Positions 32,804 through 41,983 are shown, counted from the stretch's first letter. The stretch is DNA of 64,000 nucleotides from Mucilaginibacter flavidus (GCF_024055575.1 NZ_JAMXOE010000002.1:620001-684000); one strand, 5' to 3'. Program-made: numbers and translations. The notes: a model not told the origin generated them from the letters alone.

Positions 32804-32875
32804 GGCCGGTTGCCCGAATGGTAAGGGGTTCCTCTGCAAAAGGAAATTGCACAAGTTCGAATCTTGTACCGGCCT
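32804..32875 (+). tRNA. tRNA-Cys (anticodon GCA)
   Basis: 72 nt: acceptor GGCCGGT/ACCGGCC, D-stem CCC/GGG, anticodon stem TTCCT/AGGAA with loop CTGCAAA, T-stem ACAAG/CTTGT with loop TTCGAAT. The discriminator is U, the main identity base of bacterial tRNA-Cys. This is the most standard member of the array. Confidence 0.92.
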
Positions 32876-32881
32876 CAAAAA

Positions 32882-32921
32882 TTTCCCGTGGTGCAACGGC
32901 AGCACCGGGGTTTGATCCGGG
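32882..32921 (+). pseudogene. 5' half of a tRNA-Gln (anticodon UUG)
   Basis: D-arm GGTGC-AACGGCA-GCACC and anticodon stem CCGGG/CCGGG-type with loop GTTTGAT (TTG at 32912-32914) are present. No T-arm or acceptor 3' strand follows; the sequence changes to the 3' flank of the Mo-hydroxylase gene. It cannot form a working tRNA as it stands. Confidence 0.6.
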
Positions 32922-32952
32922 TTATCCAATCAAAGCTGAACGCCTGAAAAAA

Positions 32953-35115
32953 CTAAACCGCATTCATGTCAAAAGGCAGCTTCCTTATCCGCTTGCCGGT
33001 TAAATCAAAAATGGCATCGGTTAAAGCAGGCGAAAACGGCGGCAGACCAGGTTCTCCTACGCCGCCGGCATCTGCGTCATTGTCCATAACGTGTACCTCA
33101 ACCAGTGGCATGTCGCTCATTCGCGGCATTTGGTAATTATAAAAATTTTGCTGCTCGGTTAGGCCATCTTTAAAGGTTATTTCGTGGGTTGTTGCTGCGC
33201 CAAGCGCCATCACTATTGAGCCCTCTACCTGGGCGCTGATGATATCCGGGTTTACATACCAACCGCAATCCATCACTGCCCAAACATGGTCGATTTTGAC
33301 TTTTCCATCGGCGCGTCTTGAAACTTTGACAACCTGCCCAACAGTGCTGGTAAAACATTCTGTGATTGCTACGCCGAACCCATCACCTTTTTTTCTTGAT
33401 TTCCAACCCGATACTTCTTCCATTTTATCTATCAGCCGCTGGCAACGCTCATCCTTTAAATAGCGCCTGCGAAAATCAAGCTGGTCCTGCCCGGCTAAAA
33501 CGGCCATTTCGTTCATAAAGCTCTCATAGGCAAACCCGTTGGTGGAGGCATAAACCGAGCGCCACCACATATTGGGCAGCGGCATTTCGAACGGTACATC
33601 TGCAAAGCTTATGTTTTTAATACTCTCGAAATAAGGGTTTAAAAAGCCTTCGGTTGTGCTGCCATTTGCATGGTCGCGTTTCGGGCTGTTCCAGTGGTCG
33701 ATATTCTGCCCGGCCATTTTGAATTTCAGCGCACTAATTTCACCATTCTCTATAGCCCCTTGCCCGCGGTATGATATTCCGGCGCGGAACGGCCCCTGGG
33801 TCATGTCATCTTCCCTTGTCCAAACAACCTGCACCGGTTTGCCTATTTCTTTAGATATGGTAACAGCTTCGAGCGGGTAATCCAGGAAGGCTTTTCTGCC
33901 GAACCCGCCACCCAAAAAAGTCATATTAACTATTATTTTCTCTTTAGGGATTTTAAATTCGGTACTGATACCGCCCTGTACCCAGTCGGGCGCTTGTATA
34001 GGGCCCCAAACCTCTACCTTATCGCTTTGATAATATGCAACGCAATTCAGCGGTTCCATAGCGCTGTGTGCCTGGTAAGGTGTTTGATAAATAACATCTA
34101 TCTTTTTAGCCGCCTGCTCAATTGCTTTATCCGGGTCGCCCTGTTTTTTGGCGAAGAGGCCTTCCTCTTTCCGGAGCAATTCTTCCTGCCGTTTAAATAA
34201 GTCCGCACTGTTCACATGCTCAAACCCGCTGTCGTCCCATTCAACATGTAAAACTTTCCTGCCCTGCATAGCCGCCCAGGTTGAGTCGGCCACTACAGCA
34301 ACGCCCTCACGAATGGTATTGAATACTTTCATCTGCACCTTAAACACATGCTTAACTCCCGGCACCTTTAGGGCAGCCGCGTCACTAAAGCTTTTCACTT
34401 TACCGCGCTGGCGTGGATTGCGTTCTACTACGGCATACAACATGCCCGGCAGCTTTTTATCCAGCCCGAAAATAGCACCGCCATTGGTTTTTAGTGGCGT
34501 ATCAAGTTTTTGAAGGGGCTTGCGGATGAGTTTATATTCCGATATTTTTTTGAGCTTAACCTCCTTAGGCGCGGGAAGCTTTGACGCAACAGCAACCAAC
34601 TCGCCATAATTAAATTTCTTGCCGGAAGGTTTATGAATAACGTGGCCCGATTCGGCATAACATTCGCCGCCCGGAACATTCCATTTAGTTGCTGCGGCGG
34701 TTATAAGCATTTCGCGTGCGGTGGCGCTCAGTTTCAGCAGTTTTTTATAGATCCCCCTGATAGTCGAGCTGCCGCCGGTTATCTGGCTGCCGTATTTCGC
34801 CTGGTCGCCCTGCGCAAAAACCACGTTGATGTCTTTCAGGTCAACTTCCAGTTCCTCTGCAATAATTTGCGGTACCGATTGGTACGAGCCCTGGCCCATT
34901 TCGGCGCGATGGTCGGTAAGTGTAACCTTGCCATTGGCATCAATACGTATCCAGGCATTCATCTCAATCTCCGAATCGGCGGCGCCGGATGCTGTAACTA
35001 ACTCTTCCTGTTTGGCGTTTGCCGGGAAATAGAAGCCTAGGCAAAGCGCTGTGCCGGCTATGCCTGTTACCCTTAGAAAATTTCTGCGTGATACCTCTTT
35101 GGTTTCCATGTTCAA
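32953..35115 (-). CDS. molybdenum hydroxylase large subunit (IorB-like, Tat-exported)
   Basis: A 720-residue xanthine-dehydrogenase-family subunit, close to isoquinoline 1-oxidoreductase beta. The twin-arginine signal is SRRNFLRVTGIAGTALCLGF, so the folded enzyme is exported to the periplasm. Cofactor-binding blocks include AEMGQGSYQSVPQIIAEEL, TFLGGGFGRKAFLDYP and the catalytic Glu in GGVGEPGLPP near the end. It should hydroxylate an aromatic heterocycle or oxidise an aldehyde with molybdopterin cytosine dinucleotide. It is the third gene of the operon 36257 to 32953. Substrate is unknown. Confidence 0.92.
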   Translation of the reverse strand: MNMETKEVSRRNFLRVTGIAGTALCLGFYFPANAKQEELVTASGAADSEIEMNAWIRIDANGKVTLTDHRAEMGQGSYQSVPQIIAEELEVDLKDINVVFAQGDQAKYGSQITGGSSTIRGIYKKLLKLSATAREMLITAAATKWNVPGGECYAESGHVIHKPSGKKFNYGELVAVASKLPAPKEVKLKKISEYKLIRKPLQKLDTPLKTNGGAIFGLDKKLPGMLYAVVERNPRQRGKVKSFSDAAALKVPGVKHVFKVQMKVFNTIREGVAVVADSTWAAMQGRKVLHVEWDDSGFEHVNSADLFKRQEELLRKEEGLFAKKQGDPDKAIEQAAKKIDVIYQTPYQAHSAMEPLNCVAYYQSDKVEVWGPIQAPDWVQGGISTEFKIPKEKIIVNMTFLGGGFGRKAFLDYPLEAVTISKEIGKPVQVVWTREDDMTQGPFRAGISYRGQGAIENGEISALKFKMAGQNIDHWNSPKRDHANGSTTEGFLNPYFESIKNISFADVPFEMPLPNMWWRSVYASTNGFAYESFMNEMAVLAGQDQLDFRRRYLKDERCQRLIDKMEEVSGWKSRKKGDGFGVAITECFTSTVGQVVKVSRRADGKVKIDHVWAVMDCGWYVNPDIISAQVEGSIVMALGAATTHEITFKDGLTEQQNFYNYQMPRMSDMPLVEVHVMDNDADAGGVGEPGLPPFSPALTDAIFDLTGKRIRKLPFDMNAV

Positions 35116-35181
35116 ATACGTTTTAATGTATTAAATATCTTAGCCTGTTTTTAAGGCTTCCGGTTATTGATTTCTGTTATT

Positions 35182-35790
35182 CTATTTTGCATCTGCGCCG
35201 GGTGCATAAGCACCTTTTGCTATCCATGCACGAACCTGTGCCGCAAAAGCAGGCCTGGTCAAAGGTGGCAAGGTGCGGCCATCGCCGGGGTGCCAGGCCC
35301 AGCCTACCAGAGCGTCGTTAGCCATGTGATCAATCAGCTGTGCTTTAGTCCGGCCGCCGTTTTGTTTGGGATCGAGCAGTTGCAAAGCCAGTTCGCGTGG
35401 TGTGCGCCCCTGGAATACCATCCGCATATTGGCAGGTGGCAACCCCCATTTTGGGTTGCCCGGTGGCATGTGTAACCCACGCGTATTTTCGGCCTGGTGG
35501 CAGTTGCTGCAACGTACGGAATACATACCGTGTCCGTCTGCACCACGCTTTACATTCATTGTATGTAAATGGCTATCATCGCCCTGCAAGGGTACATCGC
35601 CGGATGGGTGGCAATTCATGCAGCGTGCGCTCATCAACACTTTGTATACCGATATGAAAGCTTTTACAGAGCCAACGCTGTCTTTGGGCAACGTGGCAGT
35701 GGTATTAACTTTTGCCGTTTCGGTTTTGAACGATAAAATGATAGCGCTGCCTATCAGGAGTATAACAGTTATTGCTGCCAGTTTTTTCAT
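35182..35790 (-). CDS. dihaem cytochrome c, electron partner of the Mo hydroxylase
   Basis: A 202-residue exported protein: N-terminal hydrophobic segment ([17 protein letters not shown]), then two haem c sites, CMNCH and CSNCH, about 38 residues apart. Such cytochromes replace the NAD or FAD route in periplasmic IorAB-type enzymes and pass electrons to the respiratory chain. Its gene lies between the two enzyme subunits: the start overlaps the 2Fe-2S gene stop by 4 bp (ATGA), and the Mo subunit starts 66 bp later. Confidence 0.9.
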   Translation of the reverse strand: MKKLAAITVILLIGSAIILSFKTETAKVNTTATLPKDSVGSVKAFISVYKVLMSARCMNCHPSGDVPLQGDDSHLHTMNVKRGADGHGMYSVRCSNCHQAENTRGLHMPPGNPKWGLPPANMRMVFQGRTPRELALQLLDPKQNGGRTKAQLIDHMANDALVGWAWHPGDGRTLPPLTRPAFAAQVRAWIAKGAYAPGADAK

Positions 35791-36257
35791 ATTTTGGCCC
35801 CTTCCCGCTGCATTGCTGCTGCTTTGTGTATCGCCGCCCTAACGCGCTGGTAAGTACCGCAACGGCAAATATTGCCCGACATAGCATCGTCAATGTCCTG
35901 GTCCGTTGGGTTGGGATTTTCGCGCAACAGTACCGCCGCCGACATCAATTGGCCCGACTGGCAATAACCGCATTGCGGAACATTCAGCTCATTCCAGGCC
36001 AGTTGCAGCGGATGGTCATTAGCTACAGAAAGGCCTTCGATGGTGACTATCTGCTGACCTGCCGCGCGGCTAACCTTGGTAACGCAAGACCGTACCGCTT
36101 CGCCATTGAGGTGCACGGTGCAGGCCCCGCACTGTGCAGCGCCACAACCATATTTGGTGCCGGTTAGGCCAAGTATATCACGGATGGCCCACAACAAGGG
36201 CATGTTAGGGTCGGCATCAACGTTGTGCCGCTGCCCGTTTACATTAAGGGTAATCAT
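35787..36257 (-). CDS. 2Fe-2S subunit of molybdenum hydroxylase (IorA-like)
   Basis: 156 residues with both iron-sulphur domains. The plant-ferredoxin part has [17 protein letters not shown] and a fourth Cys in AVRSCVT; the C-terminal helical part has CGYCQSGQ and NICRCGTYQ. It carries electrons from the Mo centre to the second cluster and on to the cytochrome. No signal peptide is present; it probably travels with the Tat-exported large subunit. First gene of the operon. Confidence 0.95.
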   Translation of the reverse strand: MITLNVNGQRHNVDADPNMPLLWAIRDILGLTGTKYGCGAAQCGACTVHLNGEAVRSCVTKVSRAAGQQIVTIEGLSVANDHPLQLAWNELNVPQCGYCQSGQLMSAAVLLRENPNPTDQDIDDAMSGNICRCGTYQRVRAAIHKAAAMQREGAKI

Positions 36258-36518
36258 AAGCGATGGTGTGGTTAAGTAAGTTTCAATAATAACCAGTATA
36301 AATATCGGGGTAATTTTTAATAATGGCTAACAACAATCAAACAAAAAATTACAAATTTCAAACAATTTACATGCAGCGTTATCTTTTTTATCAACCTGAA
36401 TCAGTTGATGGCTGATTTGCCTTTTGCCGTATTAAACTCCCGTGCTATACGCTTCTATTTATTTGAATTCCATAACCTTTTGTTTGATTGTTGTAACCGG
36501 CTGGCTATTTTGTGGAGC

Positions 36519-36526
36519 TATCTTTG
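36519..36526 (+). promoter_or_regulatory. -7 element (TATCTTTG) for the cupin gene
   Basis: TAnnTTTG about 30 bp before the cupin start at 36557. A TTG lies 25 bp upstream rather than the usual 19-20, so the -33 half is weak. Confidence 0.45.
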
Positions 36527-36556
36527 TAATGCTTAGAAAAACAAATGCATTTAGTT

Positions 36557-36961
36557 ATGGAAAACACAGAAAATCACGCCGCTATATTCCCCAAGGGCGA
36601 CGCGGCTCCCGTTGATTACTTTACCGGTACAACATGGGTAAACACGCTGGTGCCTAAAGATACCACGCTTAACACCGTAGTGGCCAGCGTTATATTTCAA
36701 CCAGGCTCAAGAAATAACTGGCATACCCACCCGGGCGGGCAAATACTGCTTGTGACCGATGGTACAGGTTATTACCAGGAAAAAGGAAAGCCGATACAGG
36801 TAATTCGTAAAGGAGATGTTATCACTATTGCGCCTGACTTATTACATTGGCACGGTGCCTCGGCTAATAGTGAAATGACTCACCTGGCTATTAATCCCAA
36901 CACGCAAAACGGAATGGTGAATTGGCTGGAAAGGGTAACCGACGAGGAATATAACGGGTAA
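36557..36961 (+). CDS. cupin-domain protein
   Basis: 134 residues from ATG at 36557 (MENTENHAAIFPKGDAAP); ATG at 36545 is also possible. It is a single cupin barrel with metal ligands in GSRNNWHTHPGGQILLVTDG (two His, Gln in place of Glu) and in PDLLHWHGA. Similar proteins accompany carboxymuconolactone-decarboxylase-like enzymes, but none is here. It is divergent from the Mo-hydroxylase operon, whose regulator or accessory it could be. Confidence 0.85.
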   Translation: MENTENHAAIFPKGDAAPVDYFTGTTWVNTLVPKDTTLNTVVASVIFQPGSRNNWHTHPGGQILLVTDGTGYYQEKGKPIQVIRKGDVITIAPDLLHWHGASANSEMTHLAINPNTQNGMVNWLERVTDEEYNG

Positions 36962-37082
36962 ACAATATTTAAAAACATTAGGCAAAAGCGGCTTAAGTTT
37001 CGTCAAAATAAAGATAAAAGGGGGCATGGTACCCCGCACATTTGCAGCAAAGTGTGGGGAAGCAGGTAATTGCGGTTTTAGA

Positions 37083-37115
37083 TTTAACAACTTTTAAAAA
37101 GTTGTTAAATTTTTT
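37083..37115 (+). terminator. intrinsic terminator between cupin and lipoprotein genes
   Basis: TTTAACAACTTTT and AAAAGTTGTTAAA form a 13-bp palindrome with one central base, followed by six T. Confidence 0.7.
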
Positions 37116-37123
37116 GCCGTGTA

Positions 37124-37708
37124 TTACGACTCAATGTCCAGCTCCAGGAATATTTCGCCATCTGGGCTTTTACGCACATCAATTGAGCCCAAATCGAGGT
37201 CGGTAATATCGTGGCCCCAAATGCCATATTTGCCGTTGGTTTGATTACGGTTCAGTTCGTTGCCCCGTTGGTCAACTGGGATGGCCTTGGTGGTAGCTCC
37301 ATCTTCTTCCTCTTTATAAATTTGATGATATTTCTCGCTGATTAACAGGATGAGTTGCTTTCGCGAAAAACCATTCGGGCTTTCGATAACGAATATGGCC
37401 TTGCTGGTTAAAGGGTAGTCGATTATTAGCGTCGCCTTGGGCGATGATAAAACTATTTCGTCGGCGCTTATCAGGCTATCCAGTTGTTTTTTCGGGTTGG
37501 CGATATTAACCCAAGGGACAATGCCATCATCAAAAATTTCTTTTTCCTCTTTAGTTGCCTTTAACTCAAATTTGATATTACCCACCAGAACACCTGATGT
37601 ATCGGTTGGTGTAAAACTTTCGCCGCCTGGTGTAATGATGTACCCGGGCGATGGCTTTAGTTTACAGCTGATTAAGACAATTGCGATTATAAAGAGGTTA
37701 AGTTTCAT
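37124..37708 (-). CDS. lipoprotein of unknown function
   Basis: 194 residues with a short lipoprotein signal (MKLNLFIIAIVLISCK, lipobox LISC). The rest is soluble and mixed alpha/beta (IVLSSPKATLIIDYPL, RKQLILLISEKYHQIYKEEE). I do not recognise a domain by name. It lies 18 bp after the NIPSNAP gene on the same strand, so they may be co-transcribed. Confidence 0.8.
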   Translation of the reverse strand: MKLNLFIIAIVLISCKLKPSPGYIITPGGESFTPTDTSGVLVGNIKFELKATKEEKEIFDDGIVPWVNIANPKKQLDSLISADEIVLSSPKATLIIDYPLTSKAIFVIESPNGFSRKQLILLISEKYHQIYKEEEDGATTKAIPVDQRGNELNRNQTNGKYGIWGHDITDLDLGSIDVRKSPDGEIFLELDIES

Positions 37709-37726
37709 TGTGATATTCCGCGTGTA

Positions 37727-38524
37727 TTATATCTGCGAAAATTCCGTCGGCACCAATAATATCGAAGTTATTTTATTTACCAGCAGCGCATCGGCATATT
37801 CAGGCACGGCGCTTATTTCGTGCCATTGGGTATCATCAACAAAGTCTTTCCAATGGGCATCTTTATCGGCAAGGTCGTCAAACGTAACCATGTAGGTTAG
37901 GTTTGGGCGCAGCGGACCGATGATGGTTTCACCCCAGAAAACGGGGTTAAAGCCGAGGCGTTTAAAAATGTCAATTTCGCCTTTGTCGTTAAACATTTCT
38001 ATCTTCTTTTTGCCGGCGGCATCGCTTGCGCTTTGGTACTGACGCAGCTCAAATATTCTCGATTTTTTTGGCGGGGCTGTAAGAGTTGGGAAATGCTTAA
38101 ACGCTTTTAACAGCGAGCTTTCAATGCGCTCATACGCCGGGGCTGTAGCCGGGGCGTTTAAGTAGGCCGTCCCTTTGCGTTTAAGGTCCTCATCTTTCCC
38201 CAGGCTATCGGTTACACTTGCATAATGGTCGAGCCCATGGTATGGCGCAATGGCGTATAATTTTGTCTGCCCGGTCGGTTTCAGTTCGGTAAACACACCA
38301 ATGTGTTTTACGCCCAGTCGGTTTAAGGCGGGTATAGCGGCATTCTTTAAATAGTCTTCAACCAGCTTTTGCTGGGTTAAATCTTTTAAAGTATAAACCC
38401 GCAGTTCGTAATACTCCTGTGTGGTGGGTGGATTGCTTTTTGCCATAGCGCTGCTTATGGCTGGTGCAATGGTGGCAGCAGCGCCGCCTATGATAGATGA
38501 TTTTACAAATGATCGTCGTTGCAT
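37727..38524 (-). CDS. NIPSNAP-family protein, Tat-exported
   Basis: 265 residues. The start MQRRSFVKSSIIGGAAATIA is a twin-arginine signal. Two NIPSNAP (ferredoxin-like) domains follow: YELRVYTLKDLTQQ and IFELRQYQSASDAAGK. In the second, FNPVFWGETIIGPLRPNLTY and WKDFVDDTQWHEIS are typical. The biochemical role of the family in bacteria is not settled. The Tat signal implies a folded, perhaps cofactor-bearing, periplasmic protein. Confidence 0.9.
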   Translation of the reverse strand: MQRRSFVKSSIIGGAAATIAPAISSAMAKSNPPTTQEYYELRVYTLKDLTQQKLVEDYLKNAAIPALNRLGVKHIGVFTELKPTGQTKLYAIAPYHGLDHYASVTDSLGKDEDLKRKGTAYLNAPATAPAYERIESSLLKAFKHFPTLTAPPKKSRIFELRQYQSASDAAGKKKIEMFNDKGEIDIFKRLGFNPVFWGETIIGPLRPNLTYMVTFDDLADKDAHWKDFVDDTQWHEISAVPEYADALLVNKITSILLVPTEFSQI

Positions 38525-38636
38525 GGAGGTGGGGATTATGGATAGCTAAGGTAATTATATTAGGGCGGATTTTATGTAGTTTTCGCGCAGATACGCAATA
38601 CTTTGCGCATCAAAGTCTTTGTTTTATATTTAACAA

Positions 38637-38939
38637 ATGTTAGCACACTTTATTCCCCATAATGGCAAGGGGCTTTTTGTTCCTGCTATTCCGTTAATAT
38701 GCGGTTGCGTCCTGTTTATTTTATTTGATGGGTTGAATTGGGATGACCGTTTTATCTTGCCGATATCTTTATTGCTTTCATCATTTATAATATGGTTTTA
38801 TGATGGCGGCCCGGCTGTTATCAGGGAGGGTATAAGAGAAGCCCCCAAAAGCAAAAATACTTTATTTTGGATCGAAATTAAATATTGGGCAATTGTTTTA
38901 GGGATTGCCGGTTGCGTATTTTTAGGTCATCTATTCTAA
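38637..38939 (+). CDS. small membrane protein of unknown function
   Basis: 100 residues with three hydrophobic segments (GLFVPAIPLICGCVLFILF, LPISLLLSSFIIWF, YWAIVLGIAGCVFLGHLF). The middle loop is polar (GGPAVIREGIREAPKSKN). No domain recognised. It converges with and overlaps the next gene by 4 bp at the stop codons. Confidence 0.7.
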   Translation: MLAHFIPHNGKGLFVPAIPLICGCVLFILFDGLNWDDRFILPISLLLSSFIIWFYDGGPAVIREGIREAPKSKNTLFWIEIKYWAIVLGIAGCVFLGHLF

Positions 38940-39400
38940 AACCACCTCCATAAGGGCCGGCTTATCAGCGGCGAAAACGACCATGGTATCGACGTAAAAA
39001 TTAATAGCAGGCTAATGCTAAACCAAATTGCCATGGTTTTAAATTTATCCTTGTCGGTAGGCTTACGTTTTGCTTTTGCCGAGCCTATGGTGATAAAAAC
39101 AATGGCAATAGCCATCATGGTGATGTGCTCCATCCCGAAAAAACGTATCTGCCGTTCGTGTACCGCCTCTTTAAAATTATGCAGAAAATAATTTACTATT
39201 GGGCTGATAAAATACAGCCAAAGGCCTATTACCAGCTGGATATGGGCAATGTTTACGGCAAATAATCTTGCAGCATTATCAACTGTGGTGTAGGGCTTGT
39301 TGCCCAGCCAACCCCGGTAGCCGCGATAAATAGCAAATAGCAACGATAATAAGACCAGCCAGCGGGTTACAGAATGCAGCGGAAGGAGTATTTGGTACAT
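38936..39400 (-). CDS. four-helix membrane protein (cytochrome-b-like family)
   Basis: 154 residues with four membrane segments. HSVTRWLVLLSLLFAIYRG, VNIAHIQLVIGLWLY and FFGMEHITMMAIAIVF each carry a His in or near the membrane, which is compatible with haem binding, but no haem motif is decisive. Similar proteins in Bacteroidota are annotated only as membrane or cytochrome-B-like proteins. It lies 64 bp downstream of a GNAT gene. Confidence 0.75.
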   Translation of the reverse strand: MYQILLPLHSVTRWLVLLSLLFAIYRGYRGWLGNKPYTTVDNAARLFAVNIAHIQLVIGLWLYFISPIVNYFLHNFKEAVHERQIRFFGMEHITMMAIAIVFITIGSAKAKRKPTDKDKFKTMAIWFSISLLLIFTSIPWSFSPLISRPLWRWF

Positions 39401-39464
39401 GAGATAAGCCTATGCCATTTAAGACGATTGCCGGATAAAAACATTTTAATTTTTATACCATTTT

Positions 39465-39920
39465 TTACAGCTCTTTCCTGAAACAAAAGCTGTCGGCCAT
39501 TTCCTCGTATGGTGGATAATTTGCAATACGCGTATAGCCAGCCCGCTGGTAAAGCCCCAGCGCTTCCACCTGCCTGCCGCCGGTTTCCAAAATAACATAC
39601 CCGAACCCTAAAGTATGCGCCCATGTTTCCAGTTCACCCAAAATTTTACGACTGATACCTTTGCCGCGGGCCTCTGGTGCAACAAACATCCGTTTAATCT
39701 CTACCGTAGTTTCATTGTATTTTTTAAAGCAGCCGCATGCGGCAGGCTCGTTATCGAGGTAAGCAATTACAACGGTATCAATAGGGGCGATGACGTTGTG
39801 CTGGTCGTATTCGTCCATTTCATCGCCATTGCGCAGCCGCAGGTCGGCGTCTAAATGTTTTATTAACGATTGGAAGTGAGGGTCGGCGCTGTTGGTGCGT
39901 TTTAATACTATTTGCTCCAT
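39465..39920 (-). CDS. GNAT N-acetyltransferase
   Basis: 151 residues from ATG at 39920 (MEQIVLKRTNSADPHF); an earlier ATG at 39944 adds eight non-family residues. The acetyl-CoA site is VEIKRMFVAPEARGKGISRKIL (motif A, R-G-K-G-I), and motif B is FGYVILETGGRQVEALGLY then AGY. Substrate unknown. Confidence 0.9.
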   Translation of the reverse strand: MEQIVLKRTNSADPHFQSLIKHLDADLRLRNGDEMDEYDQHNVIAPIDTVVIAYLDNEPAACGCFKKYNETTVEIKRMFVAPEARGKGISRKILGELETWAHTLGFGYVILETGGRQVEALGLYQRAGYTRIANYPPYEEMADSFCFRKEL

Positions 39921-39991
39921 TAATGCAAATATATTTAATGGCATTATTTTATAATAAAATAAATAGCAGGGTCAGCTGTCTTTTGCGCAAT

Positions 39992-41107
39992 TTAGCTGGG
40001 TAAAACTGCTTTTTTACGCTGCCTGCTTTTCCATCGTTCGCCAATGTTTTTGGTCGGGATGTTGTCGCCAAGTAATTTGCCCCATGGTTTAAGCTCGTCA
40101 ATCCGGTCGAAGATAATTTTTAACACCGCCACAAAGGGGATAGATAAAAACATGCCCGATAGCCCCCATAATTGGTTGCCCAGCAATACCACGATAATTG
40201 ACATTAACGCATTGATTTGAACTTTTGAGGATACTATACGAGGCACCAATATATTATTGTCAATAAACTGTATAACAATATAGGCTATAATAACACCAAG
40301 CTGGGTTGAATAACCATCCTTGGTAACAGTGGCCATCAGTACAGGTAGCGCAATAGCCACTATGCCGCCCAAGTATGGTATAAGATTAAGTATTGCACCA
40401 ATGCAGCCGATTAGGATACCATATTTTATGCCCAGCAAAAGCAAGGCAGTCGAATTTAAAATGGCAACAATAGTTGTTTCAATAAGCAGGCCTATAATAT
40501 AGCTTTGAATTGCACCTTTCGTTTCGCTCAAAATTTCGCCCACTTTTTTTGAGTTTTCTTCGGAGAATACCTCGTACAGGAAATTAAGAATTAGTGTTTT
40601 ATACAGCAGCATAAAAAATATATAAACCGGCAACAGCACAATGACGCCGAGTGTTCCTATAAGCCCATTTAGCGTTTTGCCAACCATAGTCCGACTGTTG
40701 TTTAACGTTTCTTTCACCAATTCGTCCTGTTTAGCTACGGGAACATTAAAATTTTGCGATATCCATTCTTTAAGGTGGAGGGTAATCGTCGAAAACTTTT
40801 TTTCGAGGGTGGGCAGGGCGTCGCCAAATTGCATTATTTGGGTCGACAAGAAATAAAATACTGCGGTAACAACAATAAGTGCCGCCAGCATTGCGGTCGC
40901 TATTGAAAGGCCCCTGCCAAATTTATGCCGCTGCAGCCAGTTGCAAAGCGGATTGAGCAATATGGCTAAAAACGCGGCAAATGCCAGTGGCACCAATATA
41001 TCGGCAAGTTGCGACATTACATAAACCAATAATATGATGCCAAACAACACGGCAGTACTTTGTATATAAAATGGCTGATCCTTAATTTTTATCGACATAT
41101 ACTTCAA
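39992..41107 (-). CDS. AI-2E family transporter
   Basis: 371 residues with about eight membrane segments in the family pattern: an N-terminal pair, a periplasmic stretch (EKKFSTITLHLKEWISQNF), then IYFFMLLYKTLILNF, GCIGAILNLIPYLGGIVAIA and NNILVPRIVSSKVQINALM. Members include TqsA-like exporters and Na+/H+ antiporters, so the substrate is open. ATG at 41098 is an alternative start. Confidence 0.92.
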   Translation of the reverse strand: MKYMSIKIKDQPFYIQSTAVLFGIILLVYVMSQLADILVPLAFAAFLAILLNPLCNWLQRHKFGRGLSIATAMLAALIVVTAVFYFLSTQIMQFGDALPTLEKKFSTITLHLKEWISQNFNVPVAKQDELVKETLNNSRTMVGKTLNGLIGTLGVIVLLPVYIFFMLLYKTLILNFLYEVFSEENSKKVGEILSETKGAIQSYIIGLLIETTIVAILNSTALLLLGIKYGILIGCIGAILNLIPYLGGIVAIALPVLMATVTKDGYSTQLGVIIAYIVIQFIDNNILVPRIVSSKVQINALMSIIVVLLGNQLWGLSGMFLSIPFVAVLKIIFDRIDELKPWGKLLGDNIPTKNIGERWKSRQRKKAVLPS

Positions 41108-41380
41108 GTTTTACATGCATGAAAGAATTTAGCGGCTGATTTGTTTGAAAGATACCGTTTGAAATTGGTGTATATTTAATTATAAATATGGTGGTTTAAG
41201 AACGAAGCAATAGGGGCCGATTTAAATCGCCCCGAAAAGGTGACGTGCGATTAGAGGCGCTACCCCATGGCGCATTTATTTTTCTCTGCAATGTTACATT
41301 AGTTTTCGGGAGGCAGGCGACCTTTGTAAAAAAGGGTAGGTGTTGTATATTGCATCGCCAACCAGGGCAATATTGAATAT

Positions 41381-41983
41381 ATGAAATACTTATTTTTCCT
41401 GCTTTTAATTACCGGCCTTTCCTGCTCCGCGCAGGACTACAGCGCCCAAATTGCCAAATTCCGCCAGCAATACAAAGACGACTTTTTAACTGATAATAAT
41501 TCACCCTTAAAAAAAGACGACCTGGCCCTGCTGCGCTTTTACGATGCCGACAGTAGTTACCGCGTAACAGCAACAGTTGAGGTTTTGCTGAACCAGCCGG
41601 GCTTTATAATGCCGGTTTTTAGTGGCACCGGTAGCGAATATGTAAAATATGCCGTGCTGAAATTTACACTTAAAGGTAAGCCCACGCAATTGTCGTTATA
41701 CAGGAGCGTGTCGCTGGCAAAATTGCCACAATATAAAGATTATTTGTTTTTGCCTTTTGCTGATGAAACCAACGGAACCACGACCTATGGCGGCGGCAGA
41801 TACATTGACATGCGCACCGGCGACATAAATGGCAATACCGCAGTTGTTGATTTCAACAAAGCCTACAACCCCTATTGTGCCTTTGCTGCAGGTTATTCGT
41901 GCCCAAAGCCACCTGATGAAAACCGGCTTGACGTTGCTATTGAGGCTGGAGAGAAGAATTATGCCGGCGGAAAGGGACATTGA
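41381..41983 (+). CDS. DUF1684-domain secreted protein
   Basis: 200 residues with a Sec signal (MKYLFFLLLITGLSCSAQ). The DUF1684 signature is clear: KFRQQYKDDFL near the start, FYDADSSYRV, FADETNGTTTYGGGRYIDM and VVDFNKAYNPYCAFAAGYSC with PPDENRL. The function of the family is unknown. A 273-bp spacer before it shows no feature I can name. Confidence 0.92.
   Translation: MKYLFFLLLITGLSCSAQDYSAQIAKFRQQYKDDFLTDNNSPLKKDDLALLRFYDADSSYRVTATVEVLLNQPGFIMPVFSGTGSEYVKYAVLKFTLKGKPTQLSLYRSVSLAKLPQYKDYLFLPFADETNGTTTYGGGRYIDMRTGDINGNTAVVDFNKAYNPYCAFAAGYSCPKPPDENRLDVAIEAGEKNYAGGKGH

Noticed and set aside
32562..32921. tRNA array as suppressor tRNAs reading the in-frame stops in hdc and the MoaF-like gene.
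   Set aside because: Anticodons are UGG, UAU, GAA, GCA and UUG; none pairs with UAA or UAG in the normal way, and the Gln-UUG gene, which might misread them, has no 3' half.
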